Assembly (NCBI RefSeq): GCF_001968825.1
Contig: NZ_MIEU01000011.1
Coordinates: forward strand, 186,001-250,000
Direction of reading: 5' to 3'
DNA length: 64,000 nt
Source of the DNA: Tersicoccus sp. Bi-70
GTDB lineage: Bacteria > Actinomycetota > Actinomycetes > Actinomycetales > Micrococcaceae
The notes beneath the pieces were generated by a model. It searched no databases. It was not told where the DNA came from and worked only from the letters and a program-made list of their open reading frames with translations. The first letter of the stretch is position 1, and each line of letters starts with the position of its first letter. Of the stretch, positions 31,489-40,659 are shown one piece after another. A program made the translations under genes and the position numbers.

Positions 31489-32964
31489 ATGAAGGACGTC
31501 ATTGTCATCGGCGGCGGGCTCGCCGGCATGTCCGCGGCCTGGCGGCTGCGGCACTGGGACATCGAGGTGCTCGAGGCGGACACGCGGCTGGGTGGGCGCA
31601 TCCGGTCCGAGCGACGGGGCGCGTACTGGCTCAACTGGGGCGGCCACCTCTTCGCCGGCGCCGGCACGTCGACCGACCTGCTGCTCAGCGAGGTCGGCGT
31701 CACCGCCGTCGCCCTGCCCGGCTCGCTCGCCGGACTGTCGATGAACGGCCGGCTCCTGCGCGGCGGCAGCATTGCGACGTACCCGCTGCGCGTGCCCATG
31801 CCGCTGGACGCCCGGCTCGCGGTCCTGACCAAGGGGGCGAAGATCGCCGCGTCGGTGCTGCGCTATGTCGCCGACGTCGTGCGGGTGCGGCCGGGGGAGT
31901 CCGGTGCTCAGCGCCAGCAGCGCATCTACGACTTCGAGAACAGCCGCACCTTCGCGGACTTCGTCGGCGCGATGCCGCCGGACGCGACCGAACTGATCAA
32001 GACGACGGTCACGCGCTCCGCCGGCGAGATGGACCAGATCTCGGCCGGTGCCGGCATCGGCTACTTCAGCCTCGTGCTCGGTTTCGGCGCGGGCCTCGAC
32101 CGCGGCATCGTGGGCGGGCCGTCGACGCTGATCGAGGCGATCTCGGCGGCGATCGGCGACCGGGTGCAGCTCGGCGCCGAGGTGCACGAGGTCGTGCACC
32201 GGAAGGACTCGGTGCTCGTGCGCTACCGGCAGGACGGCGTCGACCACGAGGCCGAGGCGCGCACCGTCGTGCTCGCCACCACCGCGAACGTCTCGCACCG
32301 GGTGGCCGTCGACCTGCCCGACGACGTGCGCGACGCGCTCGGTCGGATCGTCTACGGGCCGCACGTCAGCGCCGCCTTCCTCACCGACGAGCAGGGACCA
32401 CGGCGCTGGGACGACGTCTACGCCATCGCCGCGCCCAAGCGCTCGTTCGCCATCGCGCTGAATCAGGCGAGCATCGTGCGCGGCACCGAGTCGGAACGCC
32501 GTCCCGGCGGCAGCATCATGACCTTCTCTCCGGCGAACCTCGGCCGGGCCCTGCTCGACAAGAGCGACGAGGAGATCGTCGAGAGCCATCTGCGCGACCT
32601 CGACCAGGTGCTCGACCGGAACTTCTCCTCGAGCGTCGTCGAGGCACACGCGTCCCGCTGGGCGCAGGGCTCGCCCTACAGCTTCCCGGGCCGCGGCACC
32701 CTGCAGTCCGCGCTCACCCGGCCCTCCGGCCGCGTCTTCCTCGCCGGCGACTACCTCGGCACGCTCTACACCGAGACGTCGATCACGACGGGCTTCTCCG
32801 CCGCGCAGGACGCCATGAGCCTGCTCGCGACCGATCGCCAGCGAGCCGGCCGGCCGGTGGTTCAGCAGGTTCAGCCCGCCGTGCCCGCCCCGCCCGCCGT
32901 CGTCGGCCACCCGCGTCAGCACCAGACCTCCATCAGCTCCAGCTCCGAAAGGCACGCCTCATGA
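31489..32964 (+). CDS. FAD-dependent amine oxidase/protoporphyrinogen-oxidase-like protein
   Basis: 491-aa flavoprotein. N-terminal dinucleotide site VIVIGGGLAGMSAAWRLR with the acidic strand end EVLEAD and the following GGRI(R) motif; near the C-terminus the FAD-binding GDYLGTLYTETSITTGFSAA. It should oxidise an amine or C-C bond with oxygen and yield an imine/aldehyde. The substrate-binding region does not match putrescine oxidase or MAO clearly. The last 30 residues are Pro/Gln-rich and probably disordered. The stop overlaps the ATG of the DapA-like gene (ATGA). Confidence 0.86.
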   Translation: MKDVIVIGGGLAGMSAAWRLRHWDIEVLEADTRLGGRIRSERRGAYWLNWGGHLFAGAGTSTDLLLSEVGVTAVALPGSLAGLSMNGRLLRGGSIATYPLRVPMPLDARLAVLTKGAKIAASVLRYVADVVRVRPGESGAQRQQRIYDFENSRTFADFVGAMPPDATELIKTTVTRSAGEMDQISAGAGIGYFSLVLGFGAGLDRGIVGGPSTLIEAISAAIGDRVQLGAEVHEVVHRKDSVLVRYRQDGVDHEAEARTVVLATTANVSHRVAVDLPDDVRDALGRIVYGPHVSAAFLTDEQGPRRWDDVYAIAAPKRSFAIALNQASIVRGTESERRPGGSIMTFSPANLGRALLDKSDEEIVESHLRDLDQVLDRNFSSSVVEAHASRWAQGSPYSFPGRGTLQSALTRPSGRVFLAGDYLGTLYTETSITTGFSAAQDAMSLLATDRQRAGRPVVQQVQPAVPAPPAVVGHPRQHQTSISSSSERHAS

Positions 32965-33845
32965 CCTCCTCCTCCCTGCACGGTGTCCTCGTCGCCCTCG
33001 CGACCCCCTTCACCCCCGACGGCGCCGTCGACGAGGCGCGACTGCGCCAGGTCGTCGACCGCACGATCGACGGCGGCGTGCACGGCGTCGTCGCCTGCGG
33101 CTCGACCGGCGAGTTCGCCGCTCTCACCGACGCCGAGCGACGCCTCGTCGTCGAGACCGTCATCGACCAGACCGCGGGCCGCGTGCCCGTGGTCGCGCAG
33201 ACCGGATCCACCAGCACGGCCACCGCGATCGAGCTGACCCGGCACGCCGAGGCCGCCGGCGCCGACGTCGTCATGCCCGTCGCCCCCTTCTACGAGGCGC
33301 TCTCGATCGACGAGACCGTCCGCTACCTCTCCCGCGTCGCGAGCTCCGTGAGCGTGCCCGTCATGGTCTACAACCTGCCGGCGGCGACGGGCGTCAACCT
33401 CGAGCCCGACACGATCGCGAAGCTCGCGACCAACGTCGAGAACATCCGCTACGTCAAGAACACGGTTCCGGACATGGCGCAGTCGACACAGCTGATCACC
33501 CACTACGGCGATCTGCTCGGCACCTTCGTCGGCTGGGACAGCTTGATCCTCGCCTCGCTCGCGACCGGAGCGGCGGGCGTCATGACCGGCACCGCCAACA
33601 TCGTGCCGGCCGAGATCGTCGCGGTGTACGACGCCGTACAGGCGCGCGACCTCGATCTCGCGCGCGAGCACTGGGCGCGGATCTACCCGCTGCTGGACGC
33701 CACGCTGCAGGTCAACTTCGTCGGGGCCGTCAAGCTCGCCATGGAGGCGGTCGGCTTCCCCGTCGGCGATCCCCGGGAGCCCTTCCTGCCGCTCGGGGGC
33801 GAGGAAGCCCAGCACATCCGCGCCCTCGCGAGCACGTTCCGCTGA
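32961..33845 (+). CDS. DapA/N-acetylneuraminate-lyase family aldolase or dehydratase
   Basis: 294-aa TIM-barrel class I lyase. The Schiff-base lysine is in IRYVKNT (about 170) and the family tyrosine in VMVYNLP (about 138); the phosphate/carboxylate site is GSTGEFAALT near 46. The lysine-biosynthesis enzyme normally lies with dap genes; here it is between an amine oxidase and an aldehyde dehydrogenase. A role in cleaving or dehydrating/deaminating a keto acid is therefore more likely, as in hydroxyproline or sugar-acid breakdown where a DapA-type enzyme feeds an aldehyde dehydrogenase. Confidence 0.88.
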   Translation: MTSSSLHGVLVALATPFTPDGAVDEARLRQVVDRTIDGGVHGVVACGSTGEFAALTDAERRLVVETVIDQTAGRVPVVAQTGSTSTATAIELTRHAEAAGADVVMPVAPFYEALSIDETVRYLSRVASSVSVPVMVYNLPAATGVNLEPDTIAKLATNVENIRYVKNTVPDMAQSTQLITHYGDLLGTFVGWDSLILASLATGAAGVMTGTANIVPAEIVAVYDAVQARDLDLAREHWARIYPLLDATLQVNFVGAVKLAMEAVGFPVGDPREPFLPLGGEEAQHIRALASTFR

Positions 33846-33897
33846 CCCGCCTCGATCCGAGACCTGTGTCGACCGAGACCACCGACTGGAGATCACC

Positions 33898-35396
33898 ATG
33901 AGCCCCGACACCCAGACCCGCATCCGTCGCGGGACCGGTACGCCCCTGCTGCGTGACGGCGATCTGCCGCCGACCGAGCACTTCATCGGCGGCGTCTTCC
34001 GCGCCGGCGCCTCCGGTGAGACGTTCGACGTCGTCGACCCCTCGACCGGCGAGACCATCGCCCGCACCCCGCGCGGCACGGCCGCCGACGTCGACGAGGC
34101 GGTCGCGGTCGCACGCGGTGCCCTGCCCGGCTGGGCGGCGCTCACGCCGCGGGATCGTGCCGGCGTCCTGCTCGCCGTCGCCGACCGCATCGAGGAGAAC
34201 CGCGACCTGTTCGAGCGGCTCGAGGCCGCCAACACCGGCAAACCCGCGGCGGTGACCGAGGACGACATCACCAGCACGATCGACTCGTTCCGGTTCATGG
34301 CCGGCGCCGCGCGCGCGATCACCTCCGAGGCCGCGGGCAACTACGCCGCCGATCACCTCTCGGTCATCCTGCGCGAGCCCCTCGGCGTGATCGGTGTGGT
34401 CACGCCGTGGAACTACCCGCTGCTGATGGGCGTGTGGAAGATCGCGCCCATCCTCGCGGCCGGCAACACGCTCGTCGTCAAACCGTCCGAGCAGACGCCG
34501 CTGACCACTCTCAAGCTCGCCGAGCTCACCGCCGACCTGCTGCCCGCGGGCGTGCTCAACGTCGTCACGGCGTGGGCTCCGTGGTCGGCGCGCGCCTGTC
34601 GAACCACCCGGACATCGACATGATCGCCATCACCGGTTCCGTCGGCTCGGGCCGCGCGGTGGCGCGTGCAGCGGCGGAGTCGCTCAAGCGCGTCCACCTC
34701 GAACTCGGCGGCAAGGCGCCCGTCCTGATCTTCCCGGATGCGGACCTGAAGGCCGCGGCGGCGAGCCTGCGGTCGGCCGGGTACTGGAACTCGGGACAGG
34801 AGTGCGGGGCGGCGTGCCGGGTGCTCGTGCACTCCTCGGTCGCGGCGGAGTTCACCGAGCACCTCGTGCGCGAGGTCTCGGAGATCGTCGTGGGGGAGCC
34901 CGGGGCCGACGATGTCGAACTCGGGCCGATGATCTCCGAGGCCCACTTCGAGCGGGTGAAGGGGTTCCTGGAGCGGGCGAAGGACGCCGGCATCCGCGCC
35001 GCGGTGGGCGGTGAGCCCCTCGACGGCCCCGGTTTCTTCATCGCCCCGACCGTCCTCGTCGACGTCCCGGGTGATGCCGAGTGCGCGCTCGAGGAGATGT
35101 TCGGGCCGATCGTCACCGTCGAGACGTTCGAGTCGGAGGAGGAGGCGATCCGCCGGGCGAACGAGGTTCCCTACGGGCTTGCGGCGTCCGTCTTCACGGA
35201 GGACGCGCGCCGATCCCTCCAGGTCCCCGCGAAGCTCGACTTCGGCACGGTGTGGGTGAACACGCACCTCGTGATCGCGACCGAGGCGCCCTGGGGCGGC
35301 TTCAAGAGCTCGGGCTACGGGCGCGACCTCTCGCTGTACGCGCTGGACGACTACTCGCGGACGAAGCACGTGATGCACAGCCTCGCCCGGGGGTAG
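33898..35396 (+). pseudogene. aldehyde dehydrogenase gene with single-base frameshift
   Basis: Would encode a 499-aa NAD(P)-dependent aldehyde dehydrogenase. The first part holds the Rossmann region (VVTPWNYPLLMGVWKIAPILAAGN in part, KPSEQTPL). The second part has ELGGKAP and the catalytic cysteine in GQECGAACRV. The frames join at about 34569: LNVVT is followed by -1 frame GVGSVVGARLSNHPD, and adding one G to ACGGCG (ACGGGCG) restores it. The uncorrected frame ends at 34623, before the catalytic cysteine. The N-terminal block EAANTGKP resembles gamma-aminobutyraldehyde dehydrogenases. Last gene of the GntR operon; a terminator follows. Confidence 0.9.
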
Positions 35397-35421
35397 GGGA
35401 GGGTCACGGTTGTCGGGGAGA

Positions 35422-35458
35422 GGCCCGCGGTGCGCGTCGATGAGCGGCACCGCGGGCC
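35422..35458. terminator. hairpin terminator between convergent genes
   Basis: 12-bp perfect stem GGCCCGCGGTGC/GCACCGCGGGCC with a 13-nt loop between the aldehyde dehydrogenase and CDF transporter genes. No T run follows, as is common in actinobacteria. Confidence 0.75.
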
Positions 35459-35477
35459 GTCCCGTGTCCATCCCGGT

Positions 35478-36389
35478 TCAGTGAGGGATGTGCTCCTGGT
35501 CCCGGTGAGCGGCCGTCTCCAGCTGGAACGTCGAGTGCTCGACCGGCACCGCGAAGTGCTCGGCGACGCAGCGCTGCAGGTCGGACAGGATGCCCGGCGC
35601 GTGCCCGTCGCGGAGACACTCGTCCTCCAGGGTCACGTGACCGGACAGCACCGGTGTGCCGCTGCCGACGAGGCTCGCGTGCAGGTCGTGCACGTCCACC
35701 ACGTGCGGCATCGCGAGGATGTGCTCCCGCACGTCGCCGAGGTCGAGCCCGCGCGGCGTGCTCTCCAGCAGCACGTCGGTGGTCTCCTTGAGCAGCCGCA
35801 GGGTGCGGGGGATGATCAGCGCCCCGATCAGCAGGGACGCGATCGAGTCGGCGCCGGTCCAGCCCGTCGCCGCGATCACGAGGGCGGCGACGATGACGGC
35901 GATGGACCCGAGCGCGTCGTTGACCACCTCGAGGAACGCCGCCCGCGTGTTCAGCGAGTTGCCGCGGCCACCGGCGAGGACCGTCATCGCGATGATGTTC
36001 CCCGCCAGGCCCGCGACGCCGAACCAGACCATGGCGCCGGACGCCACCTCGGGCGGTTCGAGGAGACGGCGGATCGCCTCGACGATGACGAAGACGCCGA
36101 CGATCAGCAGCAGGCCGGCCTGCAGCGCGGCGGCCAGCACCTCGGCGCGGGCGTAGCCCCAGGTGCGGTGCATGGTCGGGGGCCGGCGCACGAGGGTCGC
36201 CGCGATCACGGCGATCAGCAGCCCGGCGGCGTCGGTGAACATGTGGCCGGCGTCGGCGAGCAGGGCGAGGCTGCCGGTGACGACGGCTCCGATCACCTCC
36301 GCGACGAGGATGAGTGCGGTGATGCCGAAGGCGACGAGCAGCCGGCCGCGGTCGGCGCCCGCGTGGCCGTGCGCGTGATCGTGCGCCAC
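35478..36389 (-). CDS. cation diffusion facilitator (CzcD/ZitB-like zinc exporter)
   Basis: 303-aa CDF protein with six membrane helices that exports Zn2+ (or Co2+/Cd2+) against protons. The metal site in helix 2 is LLADAGHMFTDA (HxxxD); in helix 5 the usual HxxxD is AFLEVVNDALG, so the first ligand differs. The N-terminus is His-rich (HDHAHGH) and the C-terminal cytoplasmic domain contains VVDVHDLHA. The GTG at 36389 is used because GGAGG then has 5-nt spacing; the GTG at 36395 overlaps the ribosome site. Confidence 0.9.
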   Translation of the reverse strand: MAHDHAHGHAGADRGRLLVAFGITALILVAEVIGAVVTGSLALLADAGHMFTDAAGLLIAVIAATLVRRPPTMHRTWGYARAEVLAAALQAGLLLIVGVFVIVEAIRRLLEPPEVASGAMVWFGVAGLAGNIIAMTVLAGGRGNSLNTRAAFLEVVNDALGSIAVIVAALVIAATGWTGADSIASLLIGALIIPRTLRLLKETTDVLLESTPRGLDLGDVREHILAMPHVVDVHDLHASLVGSGTPVLSGHVTLEDECLRDGHAPGILSDLQRCVAEHFAVPVEHSTFQLETAAHRDQEHIPH

Positions 36390-36502
36390 GGTCACCTCCC
36401 TCCGTCGTCGAGCTCAGCAGTCTGCCTCCAGTGTGACCGCCGATCCGGGCGGGCGCCACGCGATGCGGGTCACTTCCGTCGGCCGTCCGGCAGGATAGGA
36501 CC

Positions 36503-37375
36503 ATGCCCGAGAACCCCGCCGCTCACGCCCGCGCGCTGACGAAGGACACGCAGCTGTGCATCTCGCTGGCCGCGCGCCCCTCCGACCACGGCACGCGATT
36601 CCACAACTGGCTCTACAACGAACTGGACCTGGACTTCGTCTACAAGGCGATGACGACCACGGACGTCGCGGCGGCGATCGGCGGCGTGCGGGCGCTCGGC
36701 ATCCGCGGCTGCTCCGTCTCGATGCCGTTCAAGGAGGCCGTGATCCCGCTCGTCGACGAGATGGACGCCTCCGCCACCGCGATCGATTCGGTCAACACGA
36801 TCGTCAACGACGACGGCCGGCTGACCGCCTACAACACCGACTACCTGGCCATCGCGTCCCTGCTCGCGACGCACGGCGTCGACCCCGCGTCCTCGGTGCT
36901 GCTGCGCGGCTCCGGCGGCATGGCCAAGGCGGTGACCGCGGCCTTCGCCGATGCCGGCTTCACCGACGTGACGATCCTCGCGCGCAACGCCGACGCCGGC
37001 GCCGCCGTCGCGACCCACTACGGCTTCGCCCACCGGGTCTCCGCGGACGCGGCGGACAGCGCGGACGCGCGGGCCGACGTCGTCGTGAACGTGACGCCCA
37101 TCGGCATGGCCGGAGAGCGGAGCATGGCGGGCGAGGATGCCGGCGCCCTCTCCTTCGACCCCGCCGTGATCGAGGCGGCGACGGTGGTGTTCGACGTCGT
37201 CGCGATGCCGGTCCGCACGCCGCTGGTGGTCGCCGGGCAGGCGGCGGGGAAGACGGTCATCACGGGCGGCGAGGTGATCGCGCTCCAGGCCGCGGCCCAG
37301 TTCGAGCTCTACACCGGCACGCGCCCCACCCCCGAGCAGGTCGATGCGGCGGAGGCGTACGCGGCCGCCGGCTGA
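36503..37375 (+). CDS. shikimate 5-dehydrogenase family protein
   Basis: 290-aa NADPH-dependent oxidoreductase of the AroE family. The catalytic lysine lies in SVSMPFKEAVIP (about 75-80) and the aspartate in AYNTDYLAI near 113; the nucleotide loop is GSGGMAKAV instead of the usual GAGGA. Several actinobacteria have such stand-alone AroE paralogues besides the pathway enzyme, and no other shikimate gene is nearby, so quinate or another substrate is possible. Confidence 0.88.
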   Translation: MPENPAAHARALTKDTQLCISLAARPSDHGTRFHNWLYNELDLDFVYKAMTTTDVAAAIGGVRALGIRGCSVSMPFKEAVIPLVDEMDASATAIDSVNTIVNDDGRLTAYNTDYLAIASLLATHGVDPASSVLLRGSGGMAKAVTAAFADAGFTDVTILARNADAGAAVATHYGFAHRVSADAADSADARADVVVNVTPIGMAGERSMAGEDAGALSFDPAVIEAATVVFDVVAMPVRTPLVVAGQAAGKTVITGGEVIALQAAAQFELYTGTRPTPEQVDAAEAYAAAG

Positions 37376-37423
37376 CGGCGTGGACCGAGCCGAATCACCG
37401 GCTCCATGCGCTTGACTGGTGCC

Positions 37424-39463
37424 ATGCAGCCCACGACCGCACCGGCACCGCGCGCCCGGCGGCGCACTCCGTCCTCGCGCCGCCTCCGCGCGCGAAGAGT
37501 CGCCGTCGCGATCGTCGCGGTCGGGGTGCTCACCGGTTCGCTGACCGCGTGCACGGACAACGGGGATCCGATCCAGCCCGCCGCGGACCGGCTGGCTGCC
37601 GCCCTCTCGGCGCGCAACGCGGACCAGATCGCCTTCACGGGCACCACCGGCGCGGCGGTCACGAAGCAGCTGGCCACCCGGTCCGAGCAGCTCGGCGGTC
37701 TCGCACCGAAGGTCACGGTCGCCCGCGTGGACCGGCCCGACGACGACGCGGCGAACGTCGCCCTCGACGTCACCTGGGACGTCGACGCCACGGACCGGGA
37801 CTGGGTCTACACCGTCACCGCGCAGCTGGCCCGGAAGGACGGGCACTGGTCCGTCACCAACGGCGACGGGCTGATCGACCCGTCGCTCGAGTCAGGGGAG
37901 CAGCTCGCGCTGCGGCGGGTCGCCCCCGAGCGCGGCGACATCCTCGGTGCCGGCAACGCACGGATCGTCACGGGCCGCCCGGTCGTCCACGTCGGGCTGG
38001 ACAAGGCCAAGGTGCCCGCGGCGCAGCAGGACCGGTCCGCCCGGGCGCTCGCCGCCGCCGTCGACATCGATGGCGCCGCCTACGCCGCCGCCGTCAAGGG
38101 TGCCGGCAAGCAGGCGTTCGTCGAGGCCATCACCTACCGGGACGACAGCAACCACGACGCCGAACGCCGCCGCGCGGCCGCCGTGACAGGCGCCGTCGAG
38201 GTCGCCGACACGATCCCGCTCGCCCCGACGTCCGGATTCGCCCGGGCGGTGCTCGGCACGGTGGGCCCCGTGACGGCCGAGATGGTCGCCCAGTCGAACG
38301 GTCGGTACCGCGCCGGGGACACCGCGGGCCTCTCCGGCCTGCAGGCGCAGTACGAGGACCGGCTCGCCGGCACGCCCGGCGCCCGGGTCCTCGCCGTGCC
38401 CGCCAAGGGCGACCCGCGCGTCCTGTTCGAGAACCAGCCCCAGCCCGGGTCCGACGTCCGCACCACCCTCGACCCCACGCTGCAGACCCTGGCCGAGAGC
38501 CTGCTCGCCGACCAGGAGCCCGCGAGCGCGCTCGTCGCGATCAAGCCGAGCACCGGGGAGATCCTCGCCGCCGCCAGCGGTCCGGGCAGCAAGGGATACA
38601 ACACCGCGATGCTCGGGCAGTACGCCCCCGGATCGACGTTCAAGGTGGCCACCTCCCTCGGCCTGCTGCGCACGGGGGCGACGCCGAAGACGGCCGTGCC
38701 CTGCACCCCGAGCGTCACCGTCGACGGGCGCACCTTCAAGAACTTCCCCGGCTACCCGGCTTCGGCGCTCGGCAGGGTCCCGCTACAGACCGCGATCACC
38801 TTCAGCTGCAACACGGCGTTCATCTCGCAGCAGGTCCGGATCGACGACGCCGCGCTCACCTCGGCGGCGGCCAGCCTCGGCGTCGGCCGGCCCAACCAGA
38901 CCGGTGCCGCCGCGTTCCTCGGGTCCGTGCCCACTGGCGTCGGGAAGACCGACCACGCCGCGTCGATGATCGGCCAGGGCAAGGTGCTCGTCTCCCCGCT
39001 GGCGGCGGCGACGATGGCCGCCTCGGTGGCGCACGGAGCCACGGTCACGCCGCGGCTGGTGACGGACGCGACGACGGCGCCTCCCGCGGCGTCGGCGTCG
39101 GCCTCGGCTTCGGCGAGCGCATCCGTGTCGGCGACACCGTCCACGACACCGTCCGCCGCCCCGTCGGCCTCGGCGGCTCCCGCGGTCCCGCTCACGGGCG
39201 GCGAGGTCGCCGGTCTGCGCACGCTGATGCGGTCCGTCGTCACCGGTGGCGGTGTCGACCCGCTCAAGAACGTGCCCGGCGGCCCGGTCTACGCCAAGAC
39301 CGGCACGGCGGAGTTCGGCAACGACTCACCCCCGCAGACGCACTCGTGGATCATCGCGTACCAGGGCGACCTGGCCGTCGCGGTGTTCGTCGAGGTGGGC
39401 GACCACGGCGCCATCACGAGCGCCCCGATCGCGGCCCGGATGTTCACGGACCTGGCGAAGTAG
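37424..39463 (+). CDS. class B penicillin-binding protein (transpeptidase), putative lipoprotein
   Basis: 679-aa cell-wall cross-linking enzyme. A short basic N-terminus and hydrophobic stretch end in the lipobox LTAC near residue 42, so it appears lipid-anchored. An NTF2-like MecA_N-type domain (about 50-150), a dimerisation domain and the transpeptidase follow, with catalytic motifs S404-TFK, S461-CN and K625-TG all present. Between SxN and KTG is an Ala/Ser/Thr/Pro-only insertion (about 549-590). ATG 37424 is chosen over 37406; TTGACT 6 nt before it may act as a -10. Confidence 0.9.
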   Translation: MQPTTAPAPRARRRTPSSRRLRARRVAVAIVAVGVLTGSLTACTDNGDPIQPAADRLAAALSARNADQIAFTGTTGAAVTKQLATRSEQLGGLAPKVTVARVDRPDDDAANVALDVTWDVDATDRDWVYTVTAQLARKDGHWSVTNGDGLIDPSLESGEQLALRRVAPERGDILGAGNARIVTGRPVVHVGLDKAKVPAAQQDRSARALAAAVDIDGAAYAAAVKGAGKQAFVEAITYRDDSNHDAERRRAAAVTGAVEVADTIPLAPTSGFARAVLGTVGPVTAEMVAQSNGRYRAGDTAGLSGLQAQYEDRLAGTPGARVLAVPAKGDPRVLFENQPQPGSDVRTTLDPTLQTLAESLLADQEPASALVAIKPSTGEILAAASGPGSKGYNTAMLGQYAPGSTFKVATSLGLLRTGATPKTAVPCTPSVTVDGRTFKNFPGYPASALGRVPLQTAITFSCNTAFISQQVRIDDAALTSAAASLGVGRPNQTGAAAFLGSVPTGVGKTDHAASMIGQGKVLVSPLAAATMAASVAHGATVTPRLVTDATTAPPAASASASASASASVSATPSTTPSAAPSASAAPAVPLTGGEVAGLRTLMRSVVTGGGVDPLKNVPGGPVYAKTGTAEFGNDSPPQTHSWIIAYQGDLAVAVFVEVGDHGAITSAPIAARMFTDLAK

Positions 39464-39547
39464 CGGCTCAGGTCAGGACGCGGTGAGGTGAGGCCGGCCT
39501 GCGTCACGCGGGTTCACACGGCCGTGACCGGGAGCGGGGCGCGTGGT

Positions 39548-39553
39548 TAGCCT
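39548..39553 (+). promoter_or_regulatory. -10 box TAGCCT, leaderless promoter of tsuA
   Basis: TAGCCT ends 6 nt before the ATG at 39560; there is no ribosome site in that gap. Confidence 0.55.
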
Positions 39554-39559
39554 CGACGA

Positions 39560-40624
39560 ATGCTTCTTTCCGGTCTGGCCGTCGGTGCCGCCCTCGGTTT
39601 CGTCATGCAGCGCGGGCGCTTCTGCGTCACGGGCGCGTTCCGGGACCTGTGGATCACCCGCAACACGCGATGGTTCACGGCGTTCATGGTGGTCGTCGCG
39701 ATCCAGAGCGTCGGGGTGTTCGCGCTCGACGGGCTCGGCGTCATCCACCTGACCACCCCGGACTTCGCCTGGCTGGCCACCATCGTCGGCGCGTTCGTCT
39801 TCGGGTTCGCGATCGTCCTCGCGGGCGGCTGCGCGACCGGCACGTTCTACCGGTCCGGGGAGGGCCTGGTCGGCTCCTGGATCGCCCTGGCGATGTACAT
39901 GCTGGTCGCGGCCGTCGCCAAGTACGGGCCGCTCGGGCCGTCGACCAAGGCGTTCCGGTCCGTCTCCGTGCCCGCCGCCACCATCACCGGATCGCTCGGC
40001 GTCTCCCCGTGGCTGCTGGTGCTGCTGCTCGTCGCCGGCGTCGGGCTCGCCGTCCGGCACCACCTGACCCGGCCCAGGCGCGTCGTCGCCACCCTCCCGC
40101 CGGAGCGCACCGGCCTCGCGCACCTCCTGCTCGAGAAGCCGTGGCACCCCTTCGCGACCGCCGTCGTCATCGGCGTCCTCGCGATCGCCGCGTGGCCGCT
40201 GAGCTGGGCCACCGGGCGGCACTCGGGGCTGGGCATCACCACCCCGTCCGCCAACGCACTGACCTGGCTCACCACCGGCGACACCGACCTCATCGACTGG
40301 GGCGTGTTCCTCATCGCGGGCCTGCTGGTCGGCTCGTTCATCGCGGCCAAGGCCAGCGGCGAGTTCAAGATCCGGGTGCCCGACGCCCGCACCACGGTCC
40401 GCTCGATCGCCGGCGGTGCCCTGATGGGCCTCGGCGCCTCGTGGGCCGGCGGCTGCACCATCGGCAACGCCATGGTCAACACCGCGACCTTCGGCTACCA
40501 GGGCTGGGTGTCGCTGATCTTCATGGTGCTCGGCACCGGCGTCGCGACCCGCATCTTCATCACCGGCCGACGTCGCACGCGCTCGACGGCGACGGCGGCG
40601 TCCGTTGCACCGGTCCCGGCCTGA
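39560..40624 (+). CDS. tsuA: YeeE/YedE family thiosulfate importer TsuA
   Basis: 354-aa membrane protein of the YeeE/YedE family with two related halves. In the characterised bacterial TsuA, conserved cysteines in short central helices pass thiosulfate across the membrane by S-H-S hydrogen bonds. Matching cysteines are visible here in QRGRFCVTG (N-terminus), GGCATGTFYR and GGCTIGNAM. The TusA-like gene 35 bp downstream is the usual partner TsuB. It would supply sulfur for cysteine synthesis. Function rests on family knowledge. Confidence 0.9.
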   Translation: MLLSGLAVGAALGFVMQRGRFCVTGAFRDLWITRNTRWFTAFMVVVAIQSVGVFALDGLGVIHLTTPDFAWLATIVGAFVFGFAIVLAGGCATGTFYRSGEGLVGSWIALAMYMLVAAVAKYGPLGPSTKAFRSVSVPAATITGSLGVSPWLLVLLLVAGVGLAVRHHLTRPRRVVATLPPERTGLAHLLLEKPWHPFATAVVIGVLAIAAWPLSWATGRHSGLGITTPSANALTWLTTGDTDLIDWGVFLIAGLLVGSFIAAKASGEFKIRVPDARTTVRSIAGGALMGLGASWAGGCTIGNAMVNTATFGYQGWVSLIFMVLGTGVATRIFITGRRRTRSTATAASVAPVPA

Positions 40625-40659
40625 ACCAGGCCCGCTTTCCCTGACGAAGGAGTAGTCCC

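Noticed and set aside
38041-38200. Possible second gene in the middle of the PBP region
   Set aside because: Open frames on both strands here are shadows; the PBP frame is continuous with all three catalytic motifs.
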